Source: Thermoplasmata archaeon (GTDB lineage: Archaea > Thermoplasmatota > Thermoplasmata > Thermoplasmatales > GCA-001856825). From it: a stretch of DNA of 6,991 nucleotides. Positions 1 to 6,776 of this stretch are shown one piece after another. Each line of letters opens with the position of its first letter. Position 1 is the stretch's first letter. The stretch lies in contig JAJYUV010000051.1 of NCBI GenBank assembly GCA_021792355.1, positions 1 through 6,991 of the forward strand. The letters run 5' to 3'. The translations under genes and the position numbers were made by a program. The notes beneath the pieces are model-generated. The model was not told the DNA's origin. It saw only the letters and a list, made by a program, of their open reading frames with translations, and made no database searches.

Positions 1-120
1 CCGATAAGGTAGTTTGTTCCGCTTAGTCGATCACTGTGAGTTTACGCCTTTCAACAGCCCTGCTCTCCGGGAATGTATAGCGTCCACTGTCTGCCGGTTT
101 CTTTCTTTATCATGATTCAT

Positions 121-141
121 GACGGGGAACCTGTCTCCGTC
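121..141 (+). other. 8-bp stem-loop upstream of the IS110 promoter
   Basis: GACGGGGA (121-128) pairs with TCTCCGTC (134-141) over eight positions, one of them G-U, around a five-base loop. It precedes the TATA box at 161-168, so it belongs either to the DNA end of the element or to a longer transcript started further upstream. Its role is unknown. Confidence 0.4.
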
Positions 142-149
142 TGGAAATG

Positions 150-168
150 GTAAAGCGAAATTTATAAA
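150..168 (+). promoter_or_regulatory. Archaeal BRE/TATA promoter in the IS110 left non-coding region
   Basis: The bases gcgaaa followed directly by TTTATAAA (161-168) match the archaeal order of a purine-rich BRE and a TATA box. With the usual spacing of about 25 bases, transcription would begin near 190, about 160 bases before the likely transposase start at 351. That leaves a long transcribed leader containing strong hairpins and no convincing ORF. I see no other convincing TATA box between here and 351. The sequence match is seen directly; its use is inferred. Confidence 0.55.
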
Positions 169-189
169 GTTAAATCTGGTGCAACTAGC

Positions 190-310
190 TCTTCCCCAAT
201 GGGTAGATGTCAATGAAAAATGTTCTTTTGCCCACGCTGTCATGACGGTAACAGCGTGAGAGCCGGAGAGGCAGCCGATGAACTCTATGACCTTCGGGGT
301 CGCTCGGTAG
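190..310 (+). ncRNA. Candidate IS110 bridge RNA
   Basis: IS110-family elements are known to encode a structured bridge RNA in the non-coding end next to the transposase; its loops pair with target and donor DNA. This stretch lies in that position. It starts about 25 bases after a TATA box and contains a perfect 8-bp stem CACGCTGT/ACAGCGTG (233-240 with 251-258, 10-base loop). It also has a nested structure: outer stem CCGA/TCGG (275-278 with 304-307), an internal loop, and inner stem GACC/GGTC (289-292 with 298-301). A further 8-bp stem with one G-U pair lies at 121-141, upstream of the predicted transcript start. The stems are seen; the bridge-RNA role and both ends of the RNA are inferred, and no guide/target match could be tested. 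Confidence 0.4.
233..258 (+). other. Perfect 8-bp stem-loop in candidate bridge RNA
   Basis: CACGCTGT (233-240) is the exact reverse complement of ACAGCGTG (251-258), leaving a 10-base loop CATGACGGTA. It is the strongest hairpin in the window's left non-coding region. It lies well upstream of the transposase start, so it is not an obvious terminator. Confidence 0.6.
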
Positions 311-350
311 ATTGCTGCCCTTCGTCTCGACATACTACCCTGCAACAAAG

Positions 351-1238
351 GTGAATAGAAGACTGATTGGATTGGACACACATAAACATACCGTATTCGT
401 AACAGAACTGCCTGAGGTGCATCTCCCTTCCCAGTTCTCTGATGATTTAAGGAGCATAGTGAGATACAGGAAATCCCTGGGCGAAGAGATCACAATGATC
501 AAGAACCGCGTGCATGCAATCCTTGCAGGAAACGGTATCTCCGTCAGTGCGACCGATATCTTTGGAAGGAAAGACCTCAGGGAGATCGAATCCGGATCGC
601 AGAAGCTCAGAACTACGGAGAGGATTCTGATGAGCGACCTGCTTTCGCGCGTGTCGGATCTCATCGAAAAGGAGGGAGCAATGGAAGACCAGATAGCAGC
701 AATGGTTGCGGATAACGAAGACGTTCACCTCCTCATGACCATCCCGGGCATCAATCTGTACTCAGCAGCCTGCATCATCTCAGAGATCGATGATATCTCC
801 CGATTCCACTCCAGGGAGAAGCTCGCCTCCTATGTCGGTCTTGTTCCCAGAAAGGATCAGTCCGGAAGCGTTGACAGGAGAGGTCACATAACCAAGCATG
901 GTCCTTCGATGCTGAGGTTCATCCTGGTGAACGCGGCTCACACCGTGATCAAGTATTCCAAGAGGATGAGGTCGAAACACCTGAGCCTGGTCAGAAGGCT
1001 GGGAAAGAACAGATCCATAGTGGCAGTAGCGAGACACCTCCTTGAGATCATATACACGATGCTCACACAGCGTACTGTGTTTGTGGACAGCATCGATCGC
1101 CTCACGGAAAAGAAGATGGCGGCAATGTCGGTCAGATCAAGAAAGCCTCAGGTGATCAGGGAGATTGAGGAGTTCCTAACAATATTAAGGGGGAAGAGGC
1201 TTAGGAAGGAGTCGGAAGAACATTTTTCATGGAAGTGA
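351..1238 (+). pseudogene. IS110-family transposase lacking the core of its DEDD domain
   Basis: IS110 transposases pair an N-terminal RuvC-like DEDD nuclease domain with a C-terminal Tnp domain carrying a catalytic serine. I favour the GTG at 351 (295 aa) because it starts just before the conserved GLDTHK motif; a TTG at 312 would add 13 residues. Numbering from the TTG, the first acidic residue is D22. LPEVHLPS (33-40), normally about 100 residues further on, follows almost directly. The segment that should hold the conserved Glu (usually in an EATG-like motif) and the KTDxxDA acidic pair is absent. The rest is well preserved: DDLRSIVRYR...KNRVHA (44-68), the helix-hairpin-helix IPGINLYSA (144-152), YVGLVPRKDQSG with putative catalytic S184, and RGHITKHGPSMLR (190-202). 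I infer an in-frame internal deletion and a protein unable to catalyse recombination alone, perhaps still able to bind RNA or DNA. Confidence 0.8.
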
Positions 1239-1376
1239 TAATTAGGAAACATCATTGCATCGATTTCTCCTAAAGGTGTGGCCCTTAACAAGTGGAAGCA
1301 TATGTGTTACAAACCACAACCGATCGCATGTCTTAAGGAAAGAAGAATCTATTCAGTACGTGGATAAGGGTTAATC
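1239..1376. other. Intergenic stretch, probable IS110 right end
   Basis: This 138-bp gap separates the transposase from the ABC operon. The IS110 right end should lie here, but these elements usually lack long terminal inverted repeats, and I found no clear boundary or matching core sequence. A weak BRE/TATA-like stretch (GGAAAGAAGAATCTATTC, about 1337-1354) lies roughly 26 bases before the ATG at 1377, which would suit a leaderless operon mRNA. Confidence 0.3.
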
Positions 1377-2207
1377 ATGTCAGAATTTATTGAAGTTGTC
1401 AACTTGTCGAAAAGCTTCGGCCGTAAGACGATATTCTCAAATCTGTCCTTCGCCACAAGGAATAATAAGACACTATTGCTGGGTGAAAACGGCATAGGAA
1501 AATCTACCATTTTCAGAATGATGTACGGCTTGGAGAGGCCGAGCTATGGGTCAATTTCGATAATGAAGATGGACCCACAGCTAGAAACAGAGAACATGAG
1601 GAGGCACGTGGGATATGTCCCATCTGAACCCGCATTTCCTTCTTACCTTCTTGTTAACGATTTATACGATCTCGTAAGTTCGTACGCATCCACGAATGAA
1701 ATAGAACGACTTGAGATGGAACTATCCTTGCATTACATAAGACACAGGACTCCTAAGTTTCTTTCTTCTGGTGAAAAGCAAGGACTAGCATTTATTATGG
1801 CCATGAGCACCAAGAAGGAAGCGTATCTCATGGATGAACCAGTGTCCGCAATGGATAGGGAAAGGAGACTCAGAACACTTAAAATTATCAATGAATATCC
1901 GGGAAAAATACTGATCTCAGCCCACGACATTGCTGAGGTGATGACTCTGTCCGCCGACGCGTTGAGAATGTATAAGGACAACTCGTCTCAGGGTGCGCTT
2001 ACGCAGCATATTAAAACCACCGACCTCAACATCACGATATCTTTTCTCAACTATGCGCCCAATACCGAAAGAATTGAGGATTCCGGAATTTCATTCGAAA
2101 GGAAACCTCCTGTGGTAACCATAGGTAATGATTTAGAAGACTTGCAGAAGTTGATAGGCCTCGTTTCGAACGACTTTATACTCGCGATGAGAGATATGAA
2201 TGTCTAG
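1377..2207 (+). CDS. ABC transporter ATP-binding protein
   Basis: This is the cytoplasmic nucleotide-binding subunit of an ABC exporter, powering the permease encoded next. All core motifs of the 276-aa protein are visible: Walker A GENGIGKST (36-44), a Q-loop region reading GYVPSEP (79-85) with Glu where many family members have Gln, signature LSSGEKQ (129-135), Walker B YLMDEP (150-155) and D-loop SAMD (157-160). The H-loop is SAHD with H183. After about residue 205 comes a 70-residue C-terminal extension I cannot assign; such extensions occur in ABC-2 type export ATPases. No strong Shine-Dalgarno precedes the ATG, consistent with a leaderless first gene. Its end overlaps the permease start by 8 bases, so the two are translationally coupled. 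The substrate cannot be read from the sequence. Confidence 0.93.
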   Translation: MSEFIEVVNLSKSFGRKTIFSNLSFATRNNKTLLLGENGIGKSTIFRMMYGLERPSYGSISIMKMDPQLETENMRRHVGYVPSEPAFPSYLLVNDLYDLVSSYASTNEIERLEMELSLHYIRHRTPKFLSSGEKQGLAFIMAMSTKKEAYLMDEPVSAMDRERRLRTLKIINEYPGKILISAHDIAEVMTLSADALRMYKDNSSQGALTQHIKTTDLNITISFLNYAPNTERIEDSGISFERKPPVVTIGNDLEDLQKLIGLVSNDFILAMRDMNV

Positions 2208-2868
2208 GGTATATTCCGTCGTCATATGGTACAGCCGGTGGCTGTCAAACTCACCCATGATCTTTGTCGCTTATGTTTTCGCTTTGCTGATTTCCTATTT
2301 GGGGCAAATCTATCCTGACGATATTGTTGTGGTGGCTTTGCTCCTTGAGTTGGACATCTTTGCCATGCTTCTAACTTTTTCTGCAAGAATTTCGAGTCTG
2401 TTCGAAAAAAAAGAAATACTGGGGCTTATTAATTACCCCTCTGGTTCTCTAACGCTGATTTTTGGCATTATGATTGCAAACTCACTTTTTCTTCTTCCTT
2501 TGAATTTGGTGGTTATCCTTTCTTCACCTACCACGACAGGTTTCAATTACTTTATGGTATTATTTTTCTATTCCGTTTCCTACTCTCTAATCTCCTATTC
2601 CGTTTCGATAACGGCCAAGAATATTGGGACTGTCAGTGCTCTGTCATTGATCTATCTTGTTCCGGTGATTGTTGGTGCTTCATCTCCACTGGGTCAAGAG
2701 GAATCTTTCTTTAGAAATGTCGCAATGCTGTCTCCCGTATCGGGACCTATTTTTGTTCCGACTCAGTATTTCGGCACTCTTGTTCTTGAACTCATCGTTC
2801 TTTTGATGGTTGGCGTCGGAGCGTTGATCTTGGCATCTTGGAATTTCAGGAGGCGTGACATTCTATGA
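2200..2868 (+). CDS. ABC-2 type membrane permease
   Basis: This is the membrane subunit of the exporter. The 222-aa protein has about six hydrophobic segments, near residues 19-36, 42-61, 83-107, 115-137, 142-161 and 192-213, and ends in a basic tail (NFRRRDIL) expected to lie in the cytoplasm. A charged loop with the sequence FEKKEILGLINYP (68-80), between helices two and three, fits the coupling region of ABC-2 permeases, where a short amphipathic helix contacts the ATPase. Six helices in one chain suggest that the transporter works as a dimer. The ATG overlaps the ATPase stop by 8 bases and its own stop overlaps the next ATG by 4 bases. Primary sequence similarity to named families is too weak to assign a substrate. 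Confidence 0.8.
   Translation: MSRVYSVVIWYSRWLSNSPMIFVAYVFALLISYLGQIYPDDIVVVALLLELDIFAMLLTFSARISSLFEKKEILGLINYPSGSLTLIFGIMIANSLFLLPLNLVVILSSPTTTGFNYFMVLFFYSVSYSLISYSVSITAKNIGTVSALSLIYLVPVIVGASSPLGQEESFFRNVAMLSPVSGPIFVPTQYFGTLVLELIVLLMVGVGALILASWNFRRRDIL
2848..2858 (+). promoter_or_regulatory. Strong Shine-Dalgarno for the third operon gene
   Basis: AGGAGGCGTGA closely follows the archaeal anti-Shine-Dalgarno complement AGGAGGTGA and lies a few bases before the ATG at 2865. It supports that start and shows that this internal gene is translated with a ribosome binding site, unlike the likely leaderless first gene. Confidence 0.65.
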
Positions 2869-3269
2869 AACTTTTTAAGATGCTCCTCCTTCTTACGTCA
2901 ATTCTGGTTCTCTTGCACATTCCATTCCTGATTTCGAGCACGCACTATGTATTACCGGGCCAAGAAAAAACATACTACGTCGGAAGCGGCTACCTTTTAG
3001 GAGTTACATTTTCTTCCGCACACTGTAACACTATCACTGTACAAATCAACGGAGAGAACGAAACTCTCTCGAATGGAATACAATCTGATTTTTCAGTAAG
3101 TGGAGTTGCTTCTATAATTTCCCAAGATGGGCAGTTTGTTCTCAAGGTTGTTATATTCCCTACCGTTGTGCTTAAGCTCGAGTATGCGTCGTTTTCTATC
3201 CCTTCAACTTTGTTTCTTGTTTTTATAATAAGGCGAGAGCGGTTTCATCTCAAGGAGTTTGAAAGTTAG
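2865..3269 (+). CDS. Small membrane-anchored extracytoplasmic protein of the ABC operon
   Basis: I do not recognise this 134-aa family. It has a hydrophobic N-terminal segment (6-24) after a short basic start (MKLFK), an outer domain of about 80 residues (25-104) with alternating polar and hydrophobic residues suggesting a small beta sandwich, one Cys (54) and one sequon (NET, 65-67). A second hydrophobic segment (about 108-122) is followed by RRER, so both ends should be cytoplasmic. ATGA overlap with the permease and a strong Shine-Dalgarno make it the third member of the operon. It could be a substrate-handling or self-protection partner of the exporter, or structural; the context supports an exporter link but not a specific role. 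Confidence 0.65.
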   Translation: MKLFKMLLLLTSILVLLHIPFLISSTHYVLPGQEKTYYVGSGYLLGVTFSSAHCNTITVQINGENETLSNGIQSDFSVSGVASIISQDGQFVLKVVIFPTVVLKLEYASFSIPSTLFLVFIIRRERFHLKEFES

Positions 3270-3613
3270 CCAATTCACTCGCATTCGCGAATAAAATCAG
3301 GCAGTCAGTGACTCCTAGTTACGGCAATAAAGCTATTCGGTATAATACTTTGAAACTTCGTGTCTTCCTTTACCCTGTCGAATTTCCACCGTATTTTCCT
3401 AGCTGGCCGGGTCTGGGATCATCATGCAGGACTCTCTCAATGCCTCCCTCAAGAAAGCGTTTCTTTACCCCTAAAACAGTTCTCATATCTTTCCATACAA
3501 TGCTATTCAGTTACGACAGTGTACTCTCATCAATCTCCACGAATATTCTTTTCATGGTGATTTATAGGCGATAACGATTAGTAAATATGCCGTATCATAA
3601 CATTGTCAAGACG
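3270..3613. other. Region without an intact gene between convergent units
   Basis: The plus-strand ABC operon and the minus-strand export module converge here. Apart from the transposase remnant at 3370-3555 I find only a 10-bp palindrome ATTCGCGAAT (3283-3292), with no T-run that would mark it as a terminator. The plus-strand reading of 88 codons across this stretch is the antisense of the remnant. Confidence 0.5.
3370..3555 (-). pseudogene. IS630-like transposase N-terminal remnant
   Basis: Reading down from an ATG at 3555, one minus-strand frame gives MKRIFVEIDESTLS, a TAA stop (3511-3513), then LNSIVWKDMRTVL and VKKRFLEGGIERVLHDDPRPGQ before a final stop at 3370-3372. The last block is the hallmark of the helix-turn-helix that begins IS630-type transposases (xRKRFxEGGLxxALxDxPRPG), and the start resembles the usual N-terminus of that family. 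The roughly 40-60 residues normally found between the two blocks are missing, there is an in-frame stop, and no DDE catalytic domain follows. This is a dead fragment. The assignment to IS630 rather than another helix-turn-helix transposase family rests on this motif alone. Confidence 0.6.
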
Positions 3614-4612
3614 CTAGTAGTAAATAATCAATCCAGAGTACACCAACAAGATGCCGATTATCACCCAAATGAATGCAAAAGCAATGCTGTTCCTCAGGAA
3701 CCATTCTCTTCTTTCACCTAAGTAGAGAACGCCAGTAAAGCCTATTGGAACCAAGGAGACCAGAATTCCGGCAGTGATATATCCCTTATAATAAGGAACG
3801 AATCCAATGTTCGTCTTTTCCAGCGACATTAGTGTGGTCACCGACAGCACGTCGAAGCCTCCCGCGTTTGTGTTGTAGTAATCGCTCAACCAGCCGGTGG
3901 CATTTCTTATCACAGGCGTTCCACCAAGAAGGTCGAAGGCGTATCCTCGAATCGATGGAAAAGTTGTGCCGATGATATATGAGACCGTTCCAGAAAGCTC
4001 ACTGTAGGTAGTAACGTTGTAGGCTAGATATCCATCGGACAAGTATCCCGAACTGATATCAGAAACAATGGAACCTGTTGCTGGATTGCTGAAACTGCCA
4101 TTTCCTCCAAGATTCGCGTAGTAACTGAATTGCTTCTGTACAAAGTAACCAAATAATTTATCATAAGCCCCCCCCAATAGTATCCCATTTGAATTCCCTA
4201 CTTCTTTCATTACGCCATTTGGCATTCCGCCACTCGAATATAAATTATCCGTAAGAAGTATACTGCGCAAGTCCGTCATATTATACGCAGAGTCAAAGCC
4301 ATTGGAGGAGGACAAATTATACCCGGCGGATACAAGATCAATGTAAAATGAAAAGCTTGTGTAAGCAGTCGGCATTACTTCGGAGTTATTTGGACCATAA
4401 AAAGATAGTTGAAGGATCGTATCGACTTTCATATCATAGTAATGCATATATTGAGCAGATTGTGGAATCCCGCTTTTTGCCACGTAATCGCCGAGAACCG
4501 GAGCAATCATGACCAGAAAAGACACGAACAAAAGAATAGGGTAAACCGGCTTTGCAAGCCGAGTTACCCTTAGTGCCTTCCTGAGAGAGTTCACAAGATG
4601 CGGCTTCGGCAA
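3614..4612 (-). CDS. Three-helix membrane protein with large outer domain
   Basis: I do not recognise the family. The 332-aa product has a basic N-terminus (RKALRVTRLAK), one membrane helix at about 22-41, an outer domain of about 230 residues (45-275), then helices at about 277-298 and 309-330 separated by the charged turn GERREWFLR. The outer domain is rich in Ser, Tyr, Asn and Gly and has at least six N-glycosylation sequons (NNS, NLS, NMT, NGS, NVT, NAT), as expected for a surface protein of an acidophilic archaeon. The start is a TTG, supported by GGTGA seven bases upstream; the only early alternative is a GTG six codons later. It begins three bases after the stop of the exported-protein gene, so the two should be co-transcribed and may form a surface complex. 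The biochemical role is unknown. Confidence 0.75.
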   Translation of the reverse strand: MPKPHLVNSLRKALRVTRLAKPVYPILLFVSFLVMIAPVLGDYVAKSGIPQSAQYMHYYDMKVDTILQLSFYGPNNSEVMPTAYTSFSFYIDLVSAGYNLSSSNGFDSAYNMTDLRSILLTDNLYSSGGMPNGVMKEVGNSNGILLGGAYDKLFGYFVQKQFSYYANLGGNGSFSNPATGSIVSDISSGYLSDGYLAYNVTTYSELSGTVSYIIGTTFPSIRGYAFDLLGGTPVIRNATGWLSDYYNTNAGGFDVLSVTTLMSLEKTNIGFVPYYKGYITAGILVSLVPIGFTGVLYLGERREWFLRNSIAFAFIWVIIGILLVYSGLIIYY

Positions 4613-4615
4613 AGA

Positions 4616-5265
4616 TCAGTCACCGAAAAGGACTGGGGGAGAGGTTGCAATAATGACGCCAGAAGTCGTACTTCCCATATTGAGGTTCCACGAACCTTCA
4701 ATTTTGTTGAGGGATGTCCCAGCGTAGAGGAAAACATAATAGTTTATATGGCAGGATTGCCCCCATATGTTTGACCACTCGAAATTGTGGTTATATTCGA
4801 ACTGGTACACCGTAATACGTGGCTCATCGGAGTTAGGTACTACCCATTGTGATACCACAAGGTATACCCCACCAGTATAATCGTTGTAGCTGACAAACCC
4901 TCCATTAGTGTATGTATCTGCTGAACCCCCATACATCGTATCAACTGACCAAGTTTGCCACGTACTCGAGTAAATCTTGGCAGCCCAGGTGTAGTCGAAA
5001 GAATCAGACTCGTGAGCTATCTCTTGCCCCCATATACCGTAAATGGTATCCGTGGTCATTACCATACTATTGTACGTCCCGCTACCACCAACGTAGGAGG
5101 GAACTTTGCCGGATTGGCCAATTCCCACATTCAAATTTCCGGTCGCATGGAGACTCGTAAGAGGAACAGCAACTGAGGCAAGAACCATTACCGATAAGAC
5201 AAGCATTGCGGACATAAACGCGAGAGATCCATCTGCTCTTCGTTTCCTTTTGAATTCTGATTCAT
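4616..5265 (-). CDS. Exported aromatic-rich protein, pilin-like N-terminus, apparent -1 frame shift
   Basis: No known family is recognised. The main frame runs from an ATG at 5215 to 4616 (199 aa): a hydrophobic segment MLVLSVMVLASVAV, then a mature region rich in Tyr, Trp, Gly and Ser (about eight Trp, one Cys) with a probable beta-rich fold. From that ATG the protein lacks the basic n-region a signal needs. The missing part lies just upstream in the same frame: KRKRRADGSLAF. That frame has no ATG, GTG or TTG before an in-frame TAA. A good ATG at 5265 is one base out of frame. A -1 shift at the AAAA run (5248-5251) joins them as MNQNSKRKRRADGSLAF plus the 199 residues (216 aa). The result resembles an archaeal class III (type IV pilin-like) signal, or a Sec signal with a basic start. 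The TATA-like stretch at 5284-5298 suits leaderless initiation at 5265. Loss of one A, assembly error and programmed frameshifting all remain possible. Confidence 0.6.
4620..4624 (-). promoter_or_regulatory. Ribosome binding site deciding the TTG start at 4612
   Basis: GGTGA on the minus strand, partly upstream of the preceding gene's TGA, lies seven bases before the TTG at 4612. It matches the 3' part of the archaeal Shine-Dalgarno and favours the TTG start over later candidates. Confidence 0.5.
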
Positions 5266-5283
5266 AGCGTGGGAATATGGGAA

Positions 5284-5298
5284 ATTATATGAATATTG
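5284..5298 (-). promoter_or_regulatory. TATA-box promoter of the export module
   Basis: On the minus strand the AT-rich run CAATATTCATATAAT is centred 23-27 bases upstream of the ATG at 5265, the spacing expected if the mRNA starts at or next to that ATG. It lies wholly outside the IS66 element, whose inverted repeat begins ten bases further upstream at 5308. The element therefore interrupts only sequence beyond the core promoter. Confidence 0.5.
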
Positions 5299-5307
5299 CG
5301 CTGATAT

Positions 5308-5335
5308 GTAAGAGTTCAGCCGTCTGAAACTATCC
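5308..5335 (+). repeat. IS66 left inverted repeat
   Basis: It begins GTAAGAGTTCAGCC and continues GTCTGAA. It matches the reverse complement of 6777-6804 at 22 of 28 positions by my count. It overlaps the tnpC stop codon (5330-5332). Confidence 0.85.
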
Positions 5336-6719
5336 CGGGTCAGCCCTGAACGGAAGTTTTCCCCTCTTTCTCCGCGACTCAAGTACGGTATAGACCCTGG
5401 AGAAATCCCTTGCTCCCCTCCCTGATCTTGATCCTCCGGATACCTTCCTGTACGTTACGATGGGCCTTATTGCCCTTTCGGCCCTGTTATTGGTGGATTC
5501 CACCGATCTATCCAGGACGTACCTGAATATGTCATCCCTCTCCCTTCTCAACTGGGTACGGACGAATCCAGCACATCTTTTCGATTCGTATGGGATATCG
5601 ATCTGCAGAAACTCCTCGCACACTGCCTGCATGTCGGATTCCGTTATGGATTCCACGGGCTTTTCCAGCAGCTTGCCCGCCTTTTCATATGCCCTCTTCA
5701 GGGTGGACAGTATGTAATTCCCCCCGGATTCGTTGTACTGGATGAGTTCCTTTGCATCGCCCTTCACATGGGCACTGCACCATGCCTGCGGATTACCCGT
5801 CTTCTTCGCCAGCGCGACATAGGTGTAGAAGCCGTCGTGCATGTCCACGCCGTTGTGTTTGCCCAGCACCCTGAGGGGAACCTCATGGGATCTTGATCCC
5901 GGTACATAGAGGGATTCCGCCTCAGTGACGAAGACCCATATGTATGAGTTCCTGCCGTCTATGCGCCAGGAGGTCTCGTCCATGTACCTTGCCCTTGCCT
6001 TCCTGATCCTCTTCACATGATTCCTGTAATCGGGCCCAAGGTGCCTTGAAAGCTGGTGAACAATGTGCATAGCCTCTCCTTTCGTTACATGAAGGGAGAA
6101 GAGATCAATCATCAGTTCCGATACCCTTGCTGCCGGCAAACGTTCCACGGTCTTCATGTAAGCAATGGCAAGCATGATCCTCAGCGACAGGGACGCATTG
6201 GGAAGCGCCTCCTCGATTACGGGTTCCACTATCTTCCTGCAGTTTGGACAGTACCGCCTCCCTATTGTATATCTTATGACAGTGTCCTTGTCACGGGGAC
6301 GTCTTCTATGATCCTTGTCCTCGTGGTGACAGATCCGCTGAGGTCTGACCAGCAGTCAGGACACTGTGTGATGGGGGCACTCTACGCTCCTCGTCCACGT
6401 GATCCGGCATGGTCCTGTGGTATCCCCTGTGGCCGATCCTTGCACCGGGTTTCTTCTTCTCCGTCCTTGGAGGTTCAACGGGATCCGCAGTGCTGCTCCC
6501 AGGCTTGAAAAAGTATGGCTTTCCGTTCTTCACACCCACGTTATCGGGATGCCTTACCTTATAATCGTCAAACTCCTTCTTCTGTTTCTCGTAGTTCCTG
6601 TGCAGTTCCTCATAATTCCTGCGGAGATCCGAGTTCTCCTTGCGAAGATCCTCGATGATCTCTGAGAGATCGTCGATCACCTTCTGGTCCCCTGGCGTCT
6701 CTGCAGGTATTTTCTTCAA
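5330..6719 (-). pseudogene. tnpC: IS66 transposase (TnpC) split by two -1 frame breaks
   Basis: DDE transposase of the IS66 family, reconstructed over three minus-strand frames. Frame one (6719 to about 6375) begins at a TTG and gives a coiled coil (IEDLRKENSDLRRNYEELHRNYEKQKKEF spans roughly residues 22-50) and the conserved GARIGHRGYHR block. Frame two (about 6372-6288) supplies ITQCPDCWSDLS. Frame three (6286-5330) supplies TVIRYTIGRRYCPNCRK and the whole catalytic domain. CPDC and CPNC together form the usual four-Cys zinc finger. In the 299-residue tail counted from 6229 the likely catalytic residues are D84 (DETSW), D129 or D132 (DMHDGF) and E251 (NNRAERAIRP), with CSAHVKGDAKEL between. 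The breaks fall at a run of five C (6373-6377) and at GG (6286-6287); one extra base at each restores a continuous protein of about 463 aa, normal for the family. The gene is therefore either freshly inactivated or intact in reality and misassembled. Confidence 0.85.
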
Positions 6720-6741
6720 GTCAATAATATAATGCCGTCAG

Positions 6742-6747
6742 TATATA
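6742..6747 (-). promoter_or_regulatory. TATA box of the IS66 transposase
   Basis: TATATA is centred about 25 bases upstream of the TTG at 6719 and lies inside the element, between the start codon and the right inverted repeat. The spacing supports leaderless initiation at the TTG, the only reasonable start near the coiled coil. Confidence 0.5.
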
Positions 6748-6776
6748 GGGATCTTTCGGTTCAAATTGCGGGTTCA

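Noticed and set aside
31..381. Minus-strand open frame of 116 codons across the IS110 left end
   Set aside because: It has no recognisable domain, runs antisense to the promoter and hairpins, and overlaps the transposase start; it looks like chance.
1377..3269. A new defence system built on the ABC operon
   Set aside because: The genes show only ordinary ABC-2 exporter features and no nuclease, sensor or toxin domain; proximity to insertion sequences alone is not evidence.
3283..3292. Palindrome ATTCGCGAAT after the ABC operon, as a terminator
   Set aside because: There is no loop and no T-run, and archaeal termination mainly uses T-rich stretches; it is too short to support a call.
3308..3574. 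Plus-strand open frame of 88 codons
   Set aside because: It is antisense to the IS630-like remnant, whose opposite-strand reading gives a clear transposase motif.
4912..5160. Plus-strand open frames inside the exported-protein gene
   Set aside because: They are shadows of the minus-strand gene, with no signal, ribosome site or plausible composition.
5300..5307. Eight-base target duplication for the IS66 element
   Set aside because: The left flank gctgatat and right flank ggtcaagc do not match.
6056..6508. Plus-strand open frame of 150 codons
   Set aside because: It is antisense to the reconstructed IS66 transposase and crosses its zinc finger; the minus-strand reading explains this sequence.
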